From Haematococcus lacustris (Eukaryota; Chlorophyta; Chlorophyceae; Chlamydomonadales; Haematococcaceae), in contig JASKMD010000026.1 of the NCBI GenBank assembly GCA_030144725.1, forward strand, positions 9,726,616 to 9,790,615: DNA of 64,000 nt, given 5' to 3'. The notes under the pieces are model-generated. The model searched no databases and was not told where the DNA came from. It saw nothing but the letters and a program-made list of their open reading frames with translations. A program made the position numbers and the translations under genes. Below, in pieces: positions 1 to 9,349 of the stretch. The stretch's first letter is position 1, and each line of letters starts with the position of its first letter.

Positions 1-1984
1 GTAGCTGGTGCTTGTCCTGTGGGGCAGGCCAGTCCAGCACAGCCTTGACCTTGGTGGGGTCTGGCTGGATGCCGGCGGCGGAGACGACGTGGCCGAGGAA
101 GTCCACGGTGTCCAGCCAGAATGCGCACTTGGCCAGGTTAGCGCACAGCTGGTGCTTCCGCAAGAGGGAGAGGGTAAGGTGGAGGTGGCGCTCGTGGTCA
201 GCGGCTGACTTGGAGAAGACAAGGATGTCATCTAGGTAGACAAGCACGAAGTCATCTAAGTGGGGCTTGAAGACATCGTTCATCAGCTGCTGGAAGGTGG
301 CTGGGGCATTGCAGAGGCCAAAGGGGAGGACAGTGAACTCATAGTGCCCGTACCGGGTGCGGAAGGCGGTCTTGGGGATGTCGTCCTCAGCCACCCTGAT
401 CTGGTGGTACCCAGACCGGAGGTCGATCTTGGAAAAGACCTGGGCACCTGACAGCTGGTCCAGCAGATCATCGATGCGGGGGAGGGGGTAACGGTTCTTG
501 AGGGTCTGCTGGTTGAGGGCACGGAAGTCCACACAGAGGCGCAGGCTGCCGTCCTTCTTGCGCACGAACAACACAGGGGCAGCAAAGGGGGAGGTGGATG
601 GCCGGATGAAACCCTTGGCCAGGAGGTCGTCCAACTGCTTCTTCAGCTGGTCCAGCTCTGGCTGCGACATGCGGTAGATGGGACGGGGGGAGGGGGCAGG
701 GCCGGTGAGATGGATGGTGTGGTCCACGGAGCGGCGGGGCATGTCCTGGACTGCAGGCAGCTCCTTGGGAAAGACAGAGGGGTACTGCTGCACCAGTGCT
801 GCCGCCTTGGGGTGGAGAGGGGGTGGATCAGGGGCAGGGGTGGAGGTAGAGGGTGAGGAAGAGGGGTTGGGTTGCTGGGTGAGCAGGGCCATGAAGACCT
901 CATCATGCCGCGCTGCCCGGCGGAAGCGTGGCGCCGACAGCAGGTTCAACTGATCCGCTTGTGTGTGATGGAGGGTGTGGGTGGAGCCGGCATGCTCTAG
1001 GCGTACGACGTTGTTGATCCAGTCCACACACGGGTTCTTGGCTGCCAGCCACGGCTTGCCGAGGACGATGTCAAAGGAAGGGTTAGGGATGTTTGCCATG
1101 GAGAGCTGTAAGCGATCTCGGTAGGTACCCATGCGGATGGAGCACGGTGGGAGGGTGTAGGTGGGTAGGGTAGTGTGTTTGGGGCCTGGGAGGAGGAGGC
1201 GACGGGGGGAGAGGGTGGTAGCCAAGTGCAGCCCATTGCGCATGAGGTACTGCTGGCTGACGATGTTCCCGGTGGCGCCGCTGTCCACCATGAACCTGGC
1301 TGGGTGACCAGCAAAGGTGCCATGGAGGATGATCAGCTCTGAGGAGGGGCTGCTGCCACTGGCTGACAGGGAAGTGAGCACGATGGGGGAGGGCGCAGCA
1401 GCGGGGGAAGGGGTGGGGGTAGGGGTGGGAGTGGGAGTGGGCGGGGAGGTGTGGGAACGACAAGGAGCAGGAGGGGGACACGGAGGGGCAGGGGGAGGAG
1501 GTAAGGACCGGGGAGCGAGAGAATCGGCCGGCGGCTGGTCCTGAATAGCCAGCACGGCAAAGGGGTTGACATGGAGGAAGGCAGGTGCATCAGCATTGGC
1601 ACGCTGCAACACAGCTGGGCGGGCTGTCCGGCCAGGCTGGGGAGGGCGAGGAGGGCTGCCACCTAGAGCTGCAGGTAGGGGCAGGGAGAACCGCACGACC
1701 TTACGAGGTCGTCCCGGTGGCGTGGAGCCAGCCACAGAAGGCTGCTTGAGAATGCTGCCAGCAGGTCTAACATGCTGCAGGGGTAAGGGCATGGATCTGA
1801 CAACAGGAGGGCCGGCCAGCAGTGTCCACCTTACCAGTGTACGGCTGGCAGGTGGGATGCAGACCAGGGTAGGAGGGTGCAGGGGCAGGGAGGAGGAAGT
1901 AAGGTGCGCGGTGGGGACGAGCGCACCGGGGAGGACAAGGAGAGGTGGTGGAAGGGGGTGGTGGGAGGGTCCGGAAGGCGACGT
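1..1984 (-). CDS. Element A pol: aspartic protease and reverse transcriptase (partial)
   Basis: Open frame continuing past the left edge. In order: a Pro/Ser/Ala-rich linker (about 1984-1380), a retroviral-type aspartic protease with a DSGATGN active-site box (about 1275-1295) and an LGKPWL strand (about 1050), then the RT domain from about 720. RT landmarks are [53 protein letters not shown] and the catalytic YLDD near 240. RNase H and integrase would lie outside the window. There is no own start codon: the frame follows directly on the gag stop (TAG, 1985-1987) with no frameshift, so expression presumably needs readthrough of that stop. The coding frame has no internal stop and appears intact. 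Confidence 0.88.
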
Positions 1985-2222
1985 CTAGCGGCGGTCCCCC
2001 TTCCGTGGGCCGCTGCTGACGTTTGGGCGGGGAGGGCGGATGGGGCAGTCCTTCATGGTGTGCCCCGCCTTGCGGCAGTAGAAGCACGCCTTGCTGTCCC
2101 GCAGAGCCGCACGCTGAGCATCGGAGAGACGAGTACCACGGCTGCGGCTTGGGCTGGTGTGGAGCATGGCGTCCAGCTCCATGGGCACCGCGGCAGTCTC
2201 AGGGCGGGGAGGGCGGGGAGTG
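1985..2222 (-). CDS. Element A gag, C-terminal part with CCHC zinc knuckle
   Basis: C-terminal end of element A gag. It carries a CX2CX4HX4C zinc knuckle (CFYCRKAGHTMKDC, about 2045-2086), the nucleic-acid-binding module of nucleocapsid, followed by a basic tail ending at an in-frame TAG (1985-1987). An apparent longer reading upstream to 2359 only runs through the LTR of element B and is an artefact. The natural upstream continuation is at 8937 onward. Confidence 0.82.
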
Positions 2223-2227
2223 GAGGG
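2223..2227. repeat. Target-site duplication of element B, left copy (GAGGG)
   Basis: GAGGG directly before the TG of the left LTR; the matching copy is at 8932-8936. A 5-bp duplication is usual for Ty3/gypsy integrases. Confidence 0.9.
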
Positions 2228-2418
2228 TGTAACGTGCCTTTGCACGGCCAGCGTAATCCTCTTAGTGCGGCTAAAGAGCTTTGGGCGATGTCTAAGCTCC
2301 CGGGAGTCGAACCCGGCCTTGACACCGGTCACCGCACTTTGAGAGTTACACTGGCGCATGGGGGCATTATATGGTTGTCCTTTAATGGCATATCAGCCAG
2401 GCGCATTGCCACGTAACA
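2228..2418 (-). repeat. 3' LTR of element B (191 bp)
   Basis: Starts TGTAACGTG and ends CACGTAACA on the plus strand, so both strands give TG...CA ends with near-perfect short inverted repeats. The sequence matches 8741-8931 at every position I compared. The minus-strand reading contains a TATAAT-like box (complement near 2370) and a T-arm-like hairpin at 2300-2316. Confidence 0.93.
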
Positions 2419-2430
2419 TTCCCCCCCACC
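2419..2430 (-). promoter_or_regulatory. Polypurine tract of element B
   Basis: On the minus strand the purine run GGTGGGGGGGAA abuts the 5' end of the 3' LTR. This is the expected position for plus-strand DNA priming. Confidence 0.8.
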
Positions 2431-2612
2431 TGGTCCTCTCTGGACGCAGTTGTCCTCAACTGTAGGATTGTGCCTATAGGTGACTGCCCCGCCTCGGCAA
2501 CCCACGATTGTGCCGAGACTCGCGCCTCAACGCTCGGTGTCAAGAATGCCATGTTTTTGCTTTTTTGCATTTCGTACTCATTCATCTTTTTCTTTCTCAG
2601 TCTGTAATGAGC

Positions 2613-5600
2613 CTATGGAACCGGCAGTGGTCCATGCTCATCAATGTACTGCTGCAGAGCCTCGTCGCAGTTCACTAGATTCTTTTGAGGCTCCCAGGTG
2701 TCATGCTCCTCAGAGTAGCCCACCCATCGAACCAGAAACTCCAGAGCTTGCTTCACATTCTTGCCTGGCTTGCGCCCTTTCCCATTTCCCCGGCCTCTCA
2801 CTTTCACCACCTTGTGTTGCAACAGCTTTTCCACCTCGTAAACTGGCTCGCCGTCAAGCCACTGTACAGGCGGAGGTGCTGCCATGTTTGGCGCTTGAGT
2901 GCCGAGGTAGGGTTTTACCAGGGAGACATGGAACACGTTGTGCATGCGGGTCCATCGGTGAGGTAGCTCGATTTGCACCGCAACCAGCCCGATCATGCGT
3001 AGCACCACGAAGGGGCCGACATATCGGGGTTTTAGCTTGCGCACCCCCACCTCATCTTTCCGTTTTCTCATGTTGACAGTGCTCAGCATTACCAGTTGTT
3101 CTGGTTTGTACGTCACCTCACGACGCTTGTTGTCTACCAGAGCTTTCATGCGTTGTTGAGCCTCACGCCAACACTGTCTGGCTTTGTGCACCTCTTTCTC
3201 CACATTTTCCGCAAACGCAGAAGCCTTAGGAACCTTGCGCGGTAGATCCAACGTCGCAGGAGTCAGCGGATGCTGCCCATAGTTCAGAAAGAACGGCGTT
3301 TGGCGGATTGACTCGTGCCAGGAGTTGTTGATAGCGAACTCAACCCAAGGCAAGTGTTCTGCCCAGTCTGTGTGGGCATCGTTCACATAGTGTCGCAGCA
3401 TCTCCTCAATGACTCTGTTTACTCGCTCTGTCTGGCCGTCAGACTCGGGATGATATGCACTGGACATGTAATGGGCCACTTTGCACAGGGCGCATACATG
3501 TTCCCAGAAGTGGCTGTTGAAGTGGGGGCCACGGTCTGTGATCACCGAGGCTGGCATGCCATGCAGGCGCACGACCTCATGGAAGAAGTGTGTAGCCATG
3601 TCGAAGGCACTGATGCTCTCCTTGGTGGGTACGAGATGCACCATTTTGCTGAGTCTGTCTACGAATACTAGGATACTGTCAAATCCACGTTCACCACTCT
3701 TTGGCAGTTTTACAATGAAGTCCATACTAACACTTTCCCAGCGACGACCAGGTATAGACAGGGGCTGGAGCTTTCCGGCCTTGAGACGAGTGCTGGGCTT
3801 GTTGCGCTGGCAGGCATCGCATTGCCTGACATAGTCCTCTACATCCTTGCGCATGCCTGGCCAGGTGAAGCTGAGATCCACAGTATGCCATGTTTTGCTC
3901 ATGCCCATATGGCCGGCATATTTTGCATCGTGGCACGCCTCAAGCACCTCTCTTTTGACCAAGGGGCTCTTGGGTACAACCACCTTTCCGCCCGACATCC
4001 ATAGCCCCGTCTCGCTCAACTCATAGGCCTGGGTGTATGCACGATCAGCAAAGCGATCATCGGTGCTGTACCCATTGATGATGGCCTTGACAAGTGAGCT
4101 TCCTTGCGTCGTGCTATGGGTTTTGCCTGCAGGTGTGTGTGTGGCCGAGTCCAGCTGCTTCTCCCCCCCATCAGGCCACTTGTCACATGGGACCACGGCG
4201 GGAGGAGGTGGACCACCGCTGGCACAGCGCACACGCTTTTGCTGGCGCTTTTGCTTGCGGGGGGCAGCTGGTTGGCTAGGTGGCACCGGTGGGGGCTGAA
4301 AAGGAGGCTGCACTTGTAAGCCAGCCTGTCGCCTTGTCATCACCATGGCATACACACCTGACACACAGAGCTGGGCACCCATGGTGAGTAGGATGGGTTG
4401 GCCGTCATCATCGTCATCGTGATGTGTCAGACCAGGATTGCGACTCAAAGGATCTGCCACATTGCCCTTGCCTGGTTTGTACTCAATGTGATGGTCAAAG
4501 CGTGCCAGGAATTCCATCCACCGGGCTTGTCGCCTTGAAAGATTGGTTTGAGTTTTCAGGTAGATTAGAGGGTTGTGGTCAGTCACAATAGTCACATGCA
4601 CTGCTCCATCGAGGTAGCAGCGCCATTCTTGCATTGCTCTTATGATACCTAACAATTCTTGCTCCCCTGTGGTGTACTTGACTTGAGCCGGAGTGAACTT
4701 GTGGCTCGTGTACGCAACCACTCTGCCGTTTTGCATCAGGACACCTCCCGTGCCCGCAAGTGAGGCATCAGACCACACCTCAAAAGGTTGTAACGGGTCA
4801 GGGAGAGCCAAGACAGGTGCTGAACACAGAGCTTCTTTGAGAGCGTTGAAAGCATTTACAGCAGGCTCACTGAGTTGTCTCCAATTTGTCCCGGCCGCCA
4901 CAGCTTCACCAGTAAGGTGTGTCAGCGGTGCAGCAATGGTGCTGTAGCCTGCAATGAAACGCCGGAAGAAGTTTGCGAGGCCAAGGAATGCCTGCAATTC
5001 TTTAAGACACGTGGGCATAGCCCAATCCTGAATGACTTGCACTTTGGCAGGATCTACGGCAATGCCATGCCTTCCCACGATGTGACCCAAGAACTTCAGC
5101 TCAGGTTTGTTAAACTCACACTTACTAAGCTTAGCATACATGTTGTTATCCTTCATGACTTGCAACACCTCTCGAAGATGCTGTACATGCTCCGCCGGCG
5201 AACGACTCATGACCAAGATGTCGTCAAGATACACGAGTACCGTGCCCGCCAGCAGCTGCTTCTCAAAGATACGGTTCATCACACGTTGGAAGGTGGCTGG
5301 GGCATTCGTCAACCCAAAACACAACACCTTGTACTGAAACTGCCCTCCAGGTGTGACAAAAGCAGTTTTGGGCACGTCCTCAGGAGTGATGCGTATTTGG
5401 TGATACCCACTTTGGAGGTCTAGCGAGCTGAACACCGTCTTCCCTTGAACTCTGTCAAATAGGTCGTCAATTCTTGGCAGGGGGTACCTATCCCTCACAG
5501 TCAGTTTGTTTAGGGCGCGGAAATCAATGCACATCCTGAGAGTGCCATCACGCTTCTGCACAAACAAGACTGGGGCACCATACGGACTGCTGCTAGGCTC

Positions 5601-6515
5601 AATGAGCTTTCTTGCCAACAGCTCCGCTACCTGCTTCCTCATCTCATCCATTTCTTTCAGACTGTAGCGCCGAGCACGTTGGTAAGGAGGTGCATGTCCA
5701 GGTTCTAAGCGAATGGTGTGGCCTACCCCTCGGTCAGGCGGTAGTCCAGCTGGCATGTCCTGGAACACTGTTGGGAATTCCTCATGCACCATACTGTCGA
5801 TAACTGAGGCCGGCACAAGCCCAGGCCTCTCACACCCTTCTTGGTTGTTGACGAGAACGGATGCAAGGCTGCCGTTGTACCAGCCTTCATCATCATTTGC
5901 AGCCGATGGTTGGACCAGGGCAAGCACGCTGCAGCAACCTTTTCTCAGGGCCCTTGCAGCTTGTTTTGCGCTCAGCACTTTCACTGCTTCACCACTGTCC
6001 GCCACAGCGGCGAGAACAGCTGCGCCCGGCCTGAACTTGTGGTGCTGAGAGTGTAGCTTGTGCAACTTGTTGCCGACTTTGATGTGGCATATGTTTGAGC
6101 CAACGTCCAGCACAGCGCCATGTGACTTCTGCCAGTCAGCACCCAAGATTAGGTCAATACCCTCCAGCATCTCTGGTAAGATTTTGGCTGCCACAGGCGT
6201 AACACTCCTCTCAATTGACACAGTTGCATGGACTTGCTGGGTGATAGGCATGGATGCATTGTTTGCAGCCACCACCGAGATCCTTCGTTCCAAAAGAGTC
6301 ACACTCATATGTTTGTTCTTGTAGCCTGGTTGATTTAGCCACTTCTCTGACAAGATGGTGTACGTAGCTCCAGTGTCAATCATAGCTACACATTCTCTCC
6401 CTCCTAGTCTGGCTGTGAAGACAAACGGAAGAGGCACTTGTTTTGTTATAGAAGAACAAACAACTCCTAGGATGCGTGGGGAGTCCAGCTTACATGGTTC
6501 ATTCACATACACCAT
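2613..6515 (-). CDS. Element B pol polyprotein (1300 aa): PR-RT-RNaseH-IN-chromodomain
   Basis: Domains in order: aspartic protease with MIDTGATYTIL (DTGA at residues 47-50); RT with KRDGTLRMCIDFRALN (about 321-336) and catalytic YLDD (429-432); RNase H with SDASLAGTGGVL (about 560) and TDHNPLIYL; integrase with an HHCC zinc module (HDAKYAGHMG...CDACQRNK) and DDE core landmarks SMDFIVKLP, TDRGPHFNSHFW and YHPESDGQTERVNR; C-terminal chromodomain (LEFLVRWVGYSEEHDTWEP). No stops or frameshifts. The ATG at 6515 is the first Met after the gag TAG, but the frame is open right back to that TAG (20 more codons), so a gag-pol fusion by readthrough is as likely as internal initiation. Confidence 0.96.
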   Translation of the reverse strand: MVYVNEPCKLDSPRILGVVCSSITKQVPLPFVFTARLGGRECVAMIDTGATYTILSEKWLNQPGYKNKHMSVTLLERRISVVAANNASMPITQQVHATVSIERSVTPVAAKILPEMLEGIDLILGADWQKSHGAVLDVGSNICHIKVGNKLHKLHSQHHKFRPGAAVLAAVADSGEAVKVLSAKQAARALRKGCCSVLALVQPSAANDDEGWYNGSLASVLVNNQEGCERPGLVPASVIDSMVHEEFPTVFQDMPAGLPPDRGVGHTIRLEPGHAPPYQRARRYSLKEMDEMRKQVAELLARKLIEPSSSPYGAPVLFVQKRDGTLRMCIDFRALNKLTVRDRYPLPRIDDLFDRVQGKTVFSSLDLQSGYHQIRITPEDVPKTAFVTPGGQFQYKVLCFGLTNAPATFQRVMNRIFEKQLLAGTVLVYLDDILVMSRSPAEHVQHLREVLQVMKDNNMYAKLSKCEFNKPELKFLGHIVGRHGIAVDPAKVQVIQDWAMPTCLKELQAFLGLANFFRRFIAGYSTIAAPLTHLTGEAVAAGTNWRQLSEPAVNAFNALKEALCSAPVLALPDPLQPFEVWSDASLAGTGGVLMQNGRVVAYTSHKFTPAQVKYTTGEQELLGIIRAMQEWRCYLDGAVHVTIVTDHNPLIYLKTQTNLSRRQARWMEFLARFDHHIEYKPGKGNVADPLSRNPGLTHHDDDDDGQPILLTMGAQLCVSGVYAMVMTRRQAGLQVQPPFQPPPVPPSQPAAPRKQKRQQKRVRCASGGPPPPAVVPCDKWPDGGEKQLDSATHTPAGKTHSTTQGSSLVKAIINGYSTDDRFADRAYTQAYELSETGLWMSGGKVVVPKSPLVKREVLEACHDAKYAGHMGMSKTWHTVDLSFTWPGMRKDVEDYVRQCDACQRNKPSTRLKAGKLQPLSIPGRRWESVSMDFIVKLPKSGERGFDSILVFVDRLSKMVHLVPTKESISAFDMATHFFHEVVRLHGMPASVITDRGPHFNSHFWEHVCALCKVAHYMSSAYHPESDGQTERVNRVIEEMLRHYVNDAHTDWAEHLPWVEFAINNSWHESIRQTPFFLNYGQHPLTPATLDLPRKVPKASAFAENVEKEVHKARQCWREAQQRMKALVDNKRREVTYKPEQLVMLSTVNMRKRKDEVGVRKLKPRYVGPFVVLRMIGLVAVQIELPHRWTRMHNVFHVSLVKPYLGTQAPNMAAPPPVQWLDGEPVYEVEKLLQHKVVKVRGRGNGKGRKPGKNVKQALEFLVRWVGYSEEHDTWEPQKNLVNCDEALQQYIDEHGPLPVP

Positions 6516-6575
6516 GTTAGCAACACGCTGGTCCCCGCCTGGTAGGTTGCATCCTACACCAGTCCAGGCAGATTC

Positions 6576-8477
6576 CTATTCCCATGCGCACTGGCATGGA
6601 TGGGGTGCACAATGCTCACAGGCAAGTGGCTCATTAGGCTGGTGAAACATTGCCGGAGCAGCAAATGCTGGCTGCTGAGTGCCACCCTGCCGACCGCCTC
6701 CTTGGCCACCGTGGCCTCCTTGCCAACCGCCTTGGCTGCCACCCTGCTGGCCACCCTGGCCTCCTTGCCATCCCCCTTGACTGCCACCACTCCCGGGGCC
6801 TCCATGGCTGCCACCACTTCCTGGGCCTGCCTGGCTGCCACGGCCCTGGCCTCCTCGTGCGCCTCCTCGGCTATAGCCACCCCTGCCTTGCCTGTCACGC
6901 CCATACGGGGTGCGCTCACCATGGCTGGACTGGTCATAACCCCGGTCCCACTGGTCATCACCCCGACGGCCTCGCAGCGGGCCGCCACGGCCTCCACCGC
7001 CATGAGGAACAAGGCCCTGTGGCACTGGCTGCCACTGCCCACCATCACGCTTGAACTGGTGGCCCTCATCAGAGGTCATGAGCCCCTGCACACCACGCCC
7101 ACGACCACGGGCAGGGAAACTAGAGTGACCTCTATCCACACCCTTGCGTTGGTCTTGGTGTGACAGAATGGCTACTGGTGCTCCTGACCTGCTGCCACCA
7201 GGCATGGTTGCCTCTTTGCCTATAGCATACGTGATGCACTCATTCAAGTCAGTCCATAGGAGTCCGGCAGAAGTGCGGGCACACTGTGCGGCTATGGTAG
7301 CCTTCAAGCCCTTCACAAACAAGTCACATAGCACCGCTGCGGGCAGAGCATCTGCACGCATGACCTCCAGCCTGAAATCTACGGCATACTCAAGCACGGT
7401 CTGATCTGTGCGTTGCTTGACACTACCATGCACTAAACGCGTCATGGCAATGTGTTTTGCATCATGCATGTTGTAACCGATGAGCTCCTTGAGGCTAGCT
7501 ACCACCTCTTGCTCTGTGAGCTGCTTGCCTAGGCTCATAGCTTGGCTTACTTGGAGGTTCAGCACACGTCGTAGCTCATCAGAGACCATCAAGATGATCG
7601 TTGCCGCTGGGGCCTGATTGGAAGCACGAGCAAATTGCTGGCAGTCAGTCAAGAAGAGGTCTAAGTCCCTACCATCAAACAAGCACTTCAAGCCCCACTT
7701 CTTGATTGCTGGCAGGGTCACTTTGACATTGCTCTGTGGCCCATGGCTCGGCAACACTGCAGATGCTATTCGAGACGTACTCACTGGGTCGGGAAACGAC
7801 CTCGCTAGGGTCACCAAATGCGCTGCTGCGTTGGTGAACGCGGCCATGGTCGTCATCCGGTCCTGGCCCGGAGCTGCTGCCACCGCTGCTGCTGCTGCTG
7901 CTGCTGCAATGCGCTCAGCCAACTCGCCCACATTTGCCTCACTGGCTGGCTGGCCTGCACTGTTCGGCCCTACATTTTGCTGCGATTGAGCCACGCCTAG
8001 TGCCCCAACATTCGGGACAGCCAGTGCTAATTGCGACACCAATTGTTGAGAAGCAGGCACATGGGCCGTTGGCAGTGCCACAGAAACAGGGCTCATGGCC
8101 GCTGGGATCCCAGAACCAAACGAAAACCCAGCACCTAGCCCTTGCTCGCTTGTAGCGGCATTGTTGGAAACAGCCTCGGCTACTGGCCTATTTGGAGCAG
8201 CCAGAAAGGTCGTTCTCAGCTGTGCGAATTGTTGCTGCAATTGCTGAGGATTATTCTGCTGGCTTGCAGCCGATTGATCGGTCTGGGTACGCATAGCAGT
8301 CTGTTCTGGATCTGGAAGCAAACGGGCACCCAGCAGGAAACAGAGCATATTGCGAAACTCTTGCTTTGTGTTGCAGATCAAAAGCTGGCTTTGTTGCTCA
8401 CGAGTCAAACAGTCTAAGGCTGCGCTAATCTGTTGTGCCTCACTAGGTGAAAACAACAAGTGATCCATGCTAGGCAA
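6576..8477 (-). CDS. Element B gag polyprotein (633 aa)
   Basis: Starts MPSMDHLLFSP with a Gln-rich N-terminal region, an Ala run near residues 190-205 and a gag core around residues 255-420 (KWGLKCLFDGRDLDLFLTDC, VLEYAVDFRLEVMRADALP, LCDLFVKGLKATIAAQCA). The last third is RGG/Gly/Gln-rich, an RNA-binding type of sequence that seems to stand in for a classical CCHC knuckle; only a short Cys cluster, CEHCAPHPCQC, is seen at the very end. The gene ends at TAG (6576-6578). The following pol gene is in the same frame with no other stop between them. Confidence 0.88.
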   Translation of the reverse strand: MPSMDHLLFSPSEAQQISAALDCLTREQQSQLLICNTKQEFRNMLCFLLGARLLPDPEQTAMRTQTDQSAASQQNNPQQLQQQFAQLRTTFLAAPNRPVAEAVSNNAATSEQGLGAGFSFGSGIPAAMSPVSVALPTAHVPASQQLVSQLALAVPNVGALGVAQSQQNVGPNSAGQPASEANVGELAERIAAAAAAAAVAAAPGQDRMTTMAAFTNAAAHLVTLARSFPDPVSTSRIASAVLPSHGPQSNVKVTLPAIKKWGLKCLFDGRDLDLFLTDCQQFARASNQAPAATIILMVSDELRRVLNLQVSQAMSLGKQLTEQEVVASLKELIGYNMHDAKHIAMTRLVHGSVKQRTDQTVLEYAVDFRLEVMRADALPAAVLCDLFVKGLKATIAAQCARTSAGLLWTDLNECITYAIGKEATMPGGSRSGAPVAILSHQDQRKGVDRGHSSFPARGRGRGVQGLMTSDEGHQFKRDGGQWQPVPQGLVPHGGGGRGGPLRGRRGDDQWDRGYDQSSHGERTPYGRDRQGRGGYSRGGARGGQGRGSQAGPGSGGSHGGPGSGGSQGGWQGGQGGQQGGSQGGWQGGHGGQGGGRQGGTQQPAFAAPAMFHQPNEPLACEHCAPHPCQCAWE

Positions 8478-8719
8478 CAGCGGTGTACTAATCTGGCAGC
8501 GCTAGATCACATACCCATTTTGAAAGTCGACTCGTACCACCCTCGGAGCTGCTCGCGATACTGCTGCAAGACAAACTCTTGGTCTTCGTTCCACGGAAAT
8601 TCAACTTTACCCCGGCAGGTCTCCTGCCAACCTTTCCAAGCAGATAGTGAGAACAAGCGCGGTTGCTCTCTACAAGCGGTCTCGACTACAACTCCCTCGA
8701 ACAGACGCGCTTCTGCGCA

Positions 8720-8740
8720 CTCAGCGTGGTCGAAACCCAA
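8720..8740 (-). promoter_or_regulatory. Presumed primer-binding site of element B
   Basis: On the minus strand TGGGTTTCGACCACGCTGAG begins one base after the 5' LTR. TGG is the usual complement of a tRNA CCA end. I could not assign a tRNA by eye; the stretch resembles the T-arm region rather than an acceptor stem, so a tRNA-internal primer is possible. Confidence 0.45.
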
Positions 8741-8931
8741 TGTAACGTGCCTTTGCACGGCCAGCGTAATCCTCTTAGTGCGGCTAAAGAGCTTTGGGCG
8801 ATGTCTAAGCTCCCGGGAGTCGAACCCGGCCTTGACACCGGTCACCGCACTTTGAGAGTTACACTGGCGCATGGGGGCATTATATGGTTGTCCTTTAATG
8901 GCATATCAGCCAGGCGCATTGCCACGTAACA
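8741..8931 (-). repeat. 5' LTR of element B (191 bp), promoter LTR
   Basis: Identical to 2228-2418 as read. As the upstream LTR of a minus-strand element it should carry the promoter; a TATAAT-like motif is seen on the minus strand near 8883. Confidence 0.93.
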
Positions 8932-8936
8932 GAGGG
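8932..8936. repeat. Target-site duplication of element B, right copy (GAGGG)
   Basis: GAGGG directly after the CA end of the right LTR. It pairs with 2223-2227 and lies within gag codons of element A. Confidence 0.9.
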
Positions 8937-9349
8937 AGGGCGATAGGAGGAGCGGGAGGTTGAGGTGGAATAGGAGATGGCGTCCACCCGATCCGCGATG
9001 GTGGAGGCTTCGGAGAAGGAGGTTGGCTCGCGCAGCTCAAGCTCACGCCGCACTGAGGGCTTGAGGCCCCGGATGAACCGGTCGAGCTGTTCGGCGGGCG
9101 AGATGTCCGTGACCTCCAGGCAGAGCGCTGTGAACTCGCCAAGGTACCGCCGCACGGAGCTCGTTTGGGTGAGAGCTGCCAAGCGGTCCCTTGCATGGCG
9201 CAGCCGGTTGACAGGCGCGAACTGCCGCTCGAACGCAGCGACAAAACACGTCCAGGAGGTGAAAGAGCTGACGCTGCTGCGGTACCACAGGAGAGCATGG
9301 CCGGAGAGGAGGGTGGCGACGTAGACGATCCGTTGGGCGTCCGTCAGCT
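8937..9349 (-). CDS. Element A gag, core domain (partial, 5' end lost)
   Basis: Retrotransposon gag core in the minus direction, with family-typical stretches ALLWYRSSV, FERQFAPVNRLRHARDRL, RRYLGEFTALCLEV and LDRFIRGLKPSVRREL. It assembles the particle and packages the RNA. An in-frame TGA at about 9350-9352 closes the frame upstream, next to a run of five C, so a small indel or a truncation junction could explain the loss of the start. At 8932 the frame passes into the insertion site of element B and resumes at 2222 in register. Confidence 0.82.

Larger units (their letters stand above)
2228..8931 (-). mobile_element. Complete Ty3/gypsy chromovirus (element B), 6704 bp, nested in element A
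   Basis: Full-length LTR retrotransposon on the minus strand. It has two 191-bp LTRs that I read as identical, a polypurine tract beside the 3' LTR, a TGG-starting primer-site position beside the 5' LTR, gag (8477-6576) and pol (6515-2613) with protease, RT, RNase H, integrase and a C-terminal chromodomain. The 5-bp GAGGG at 2223-2227 and 8932-8936 is the target-site duplication. Identical LTRs and intact ORFs point to a recent insertion. The chromodomain places it among chromoviruses, which are known to use this module for chromatin targeting. Confidence 0.95.

Noticed and set aside
2300..2316. A tRNA gene in the LTR
   Set aside because: Only a T-arm-like hairpin is present; no matching acceptor stem or anticodon arm at the proper distance.
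1985..2359. 124-residue ORF starting inside the LTR, combining LTR sequence and zinc knuckle
   Set aside because: The first 45 residues are the LTR of element B read through; the true upstream exon of gag is at 8937 and beyond.
8507..8872. 121-residue minus-strand ORF at the 5' end of element B
   Set aside because: It starts in the LTR and ends before gag; leader sequence with no conserved domain.
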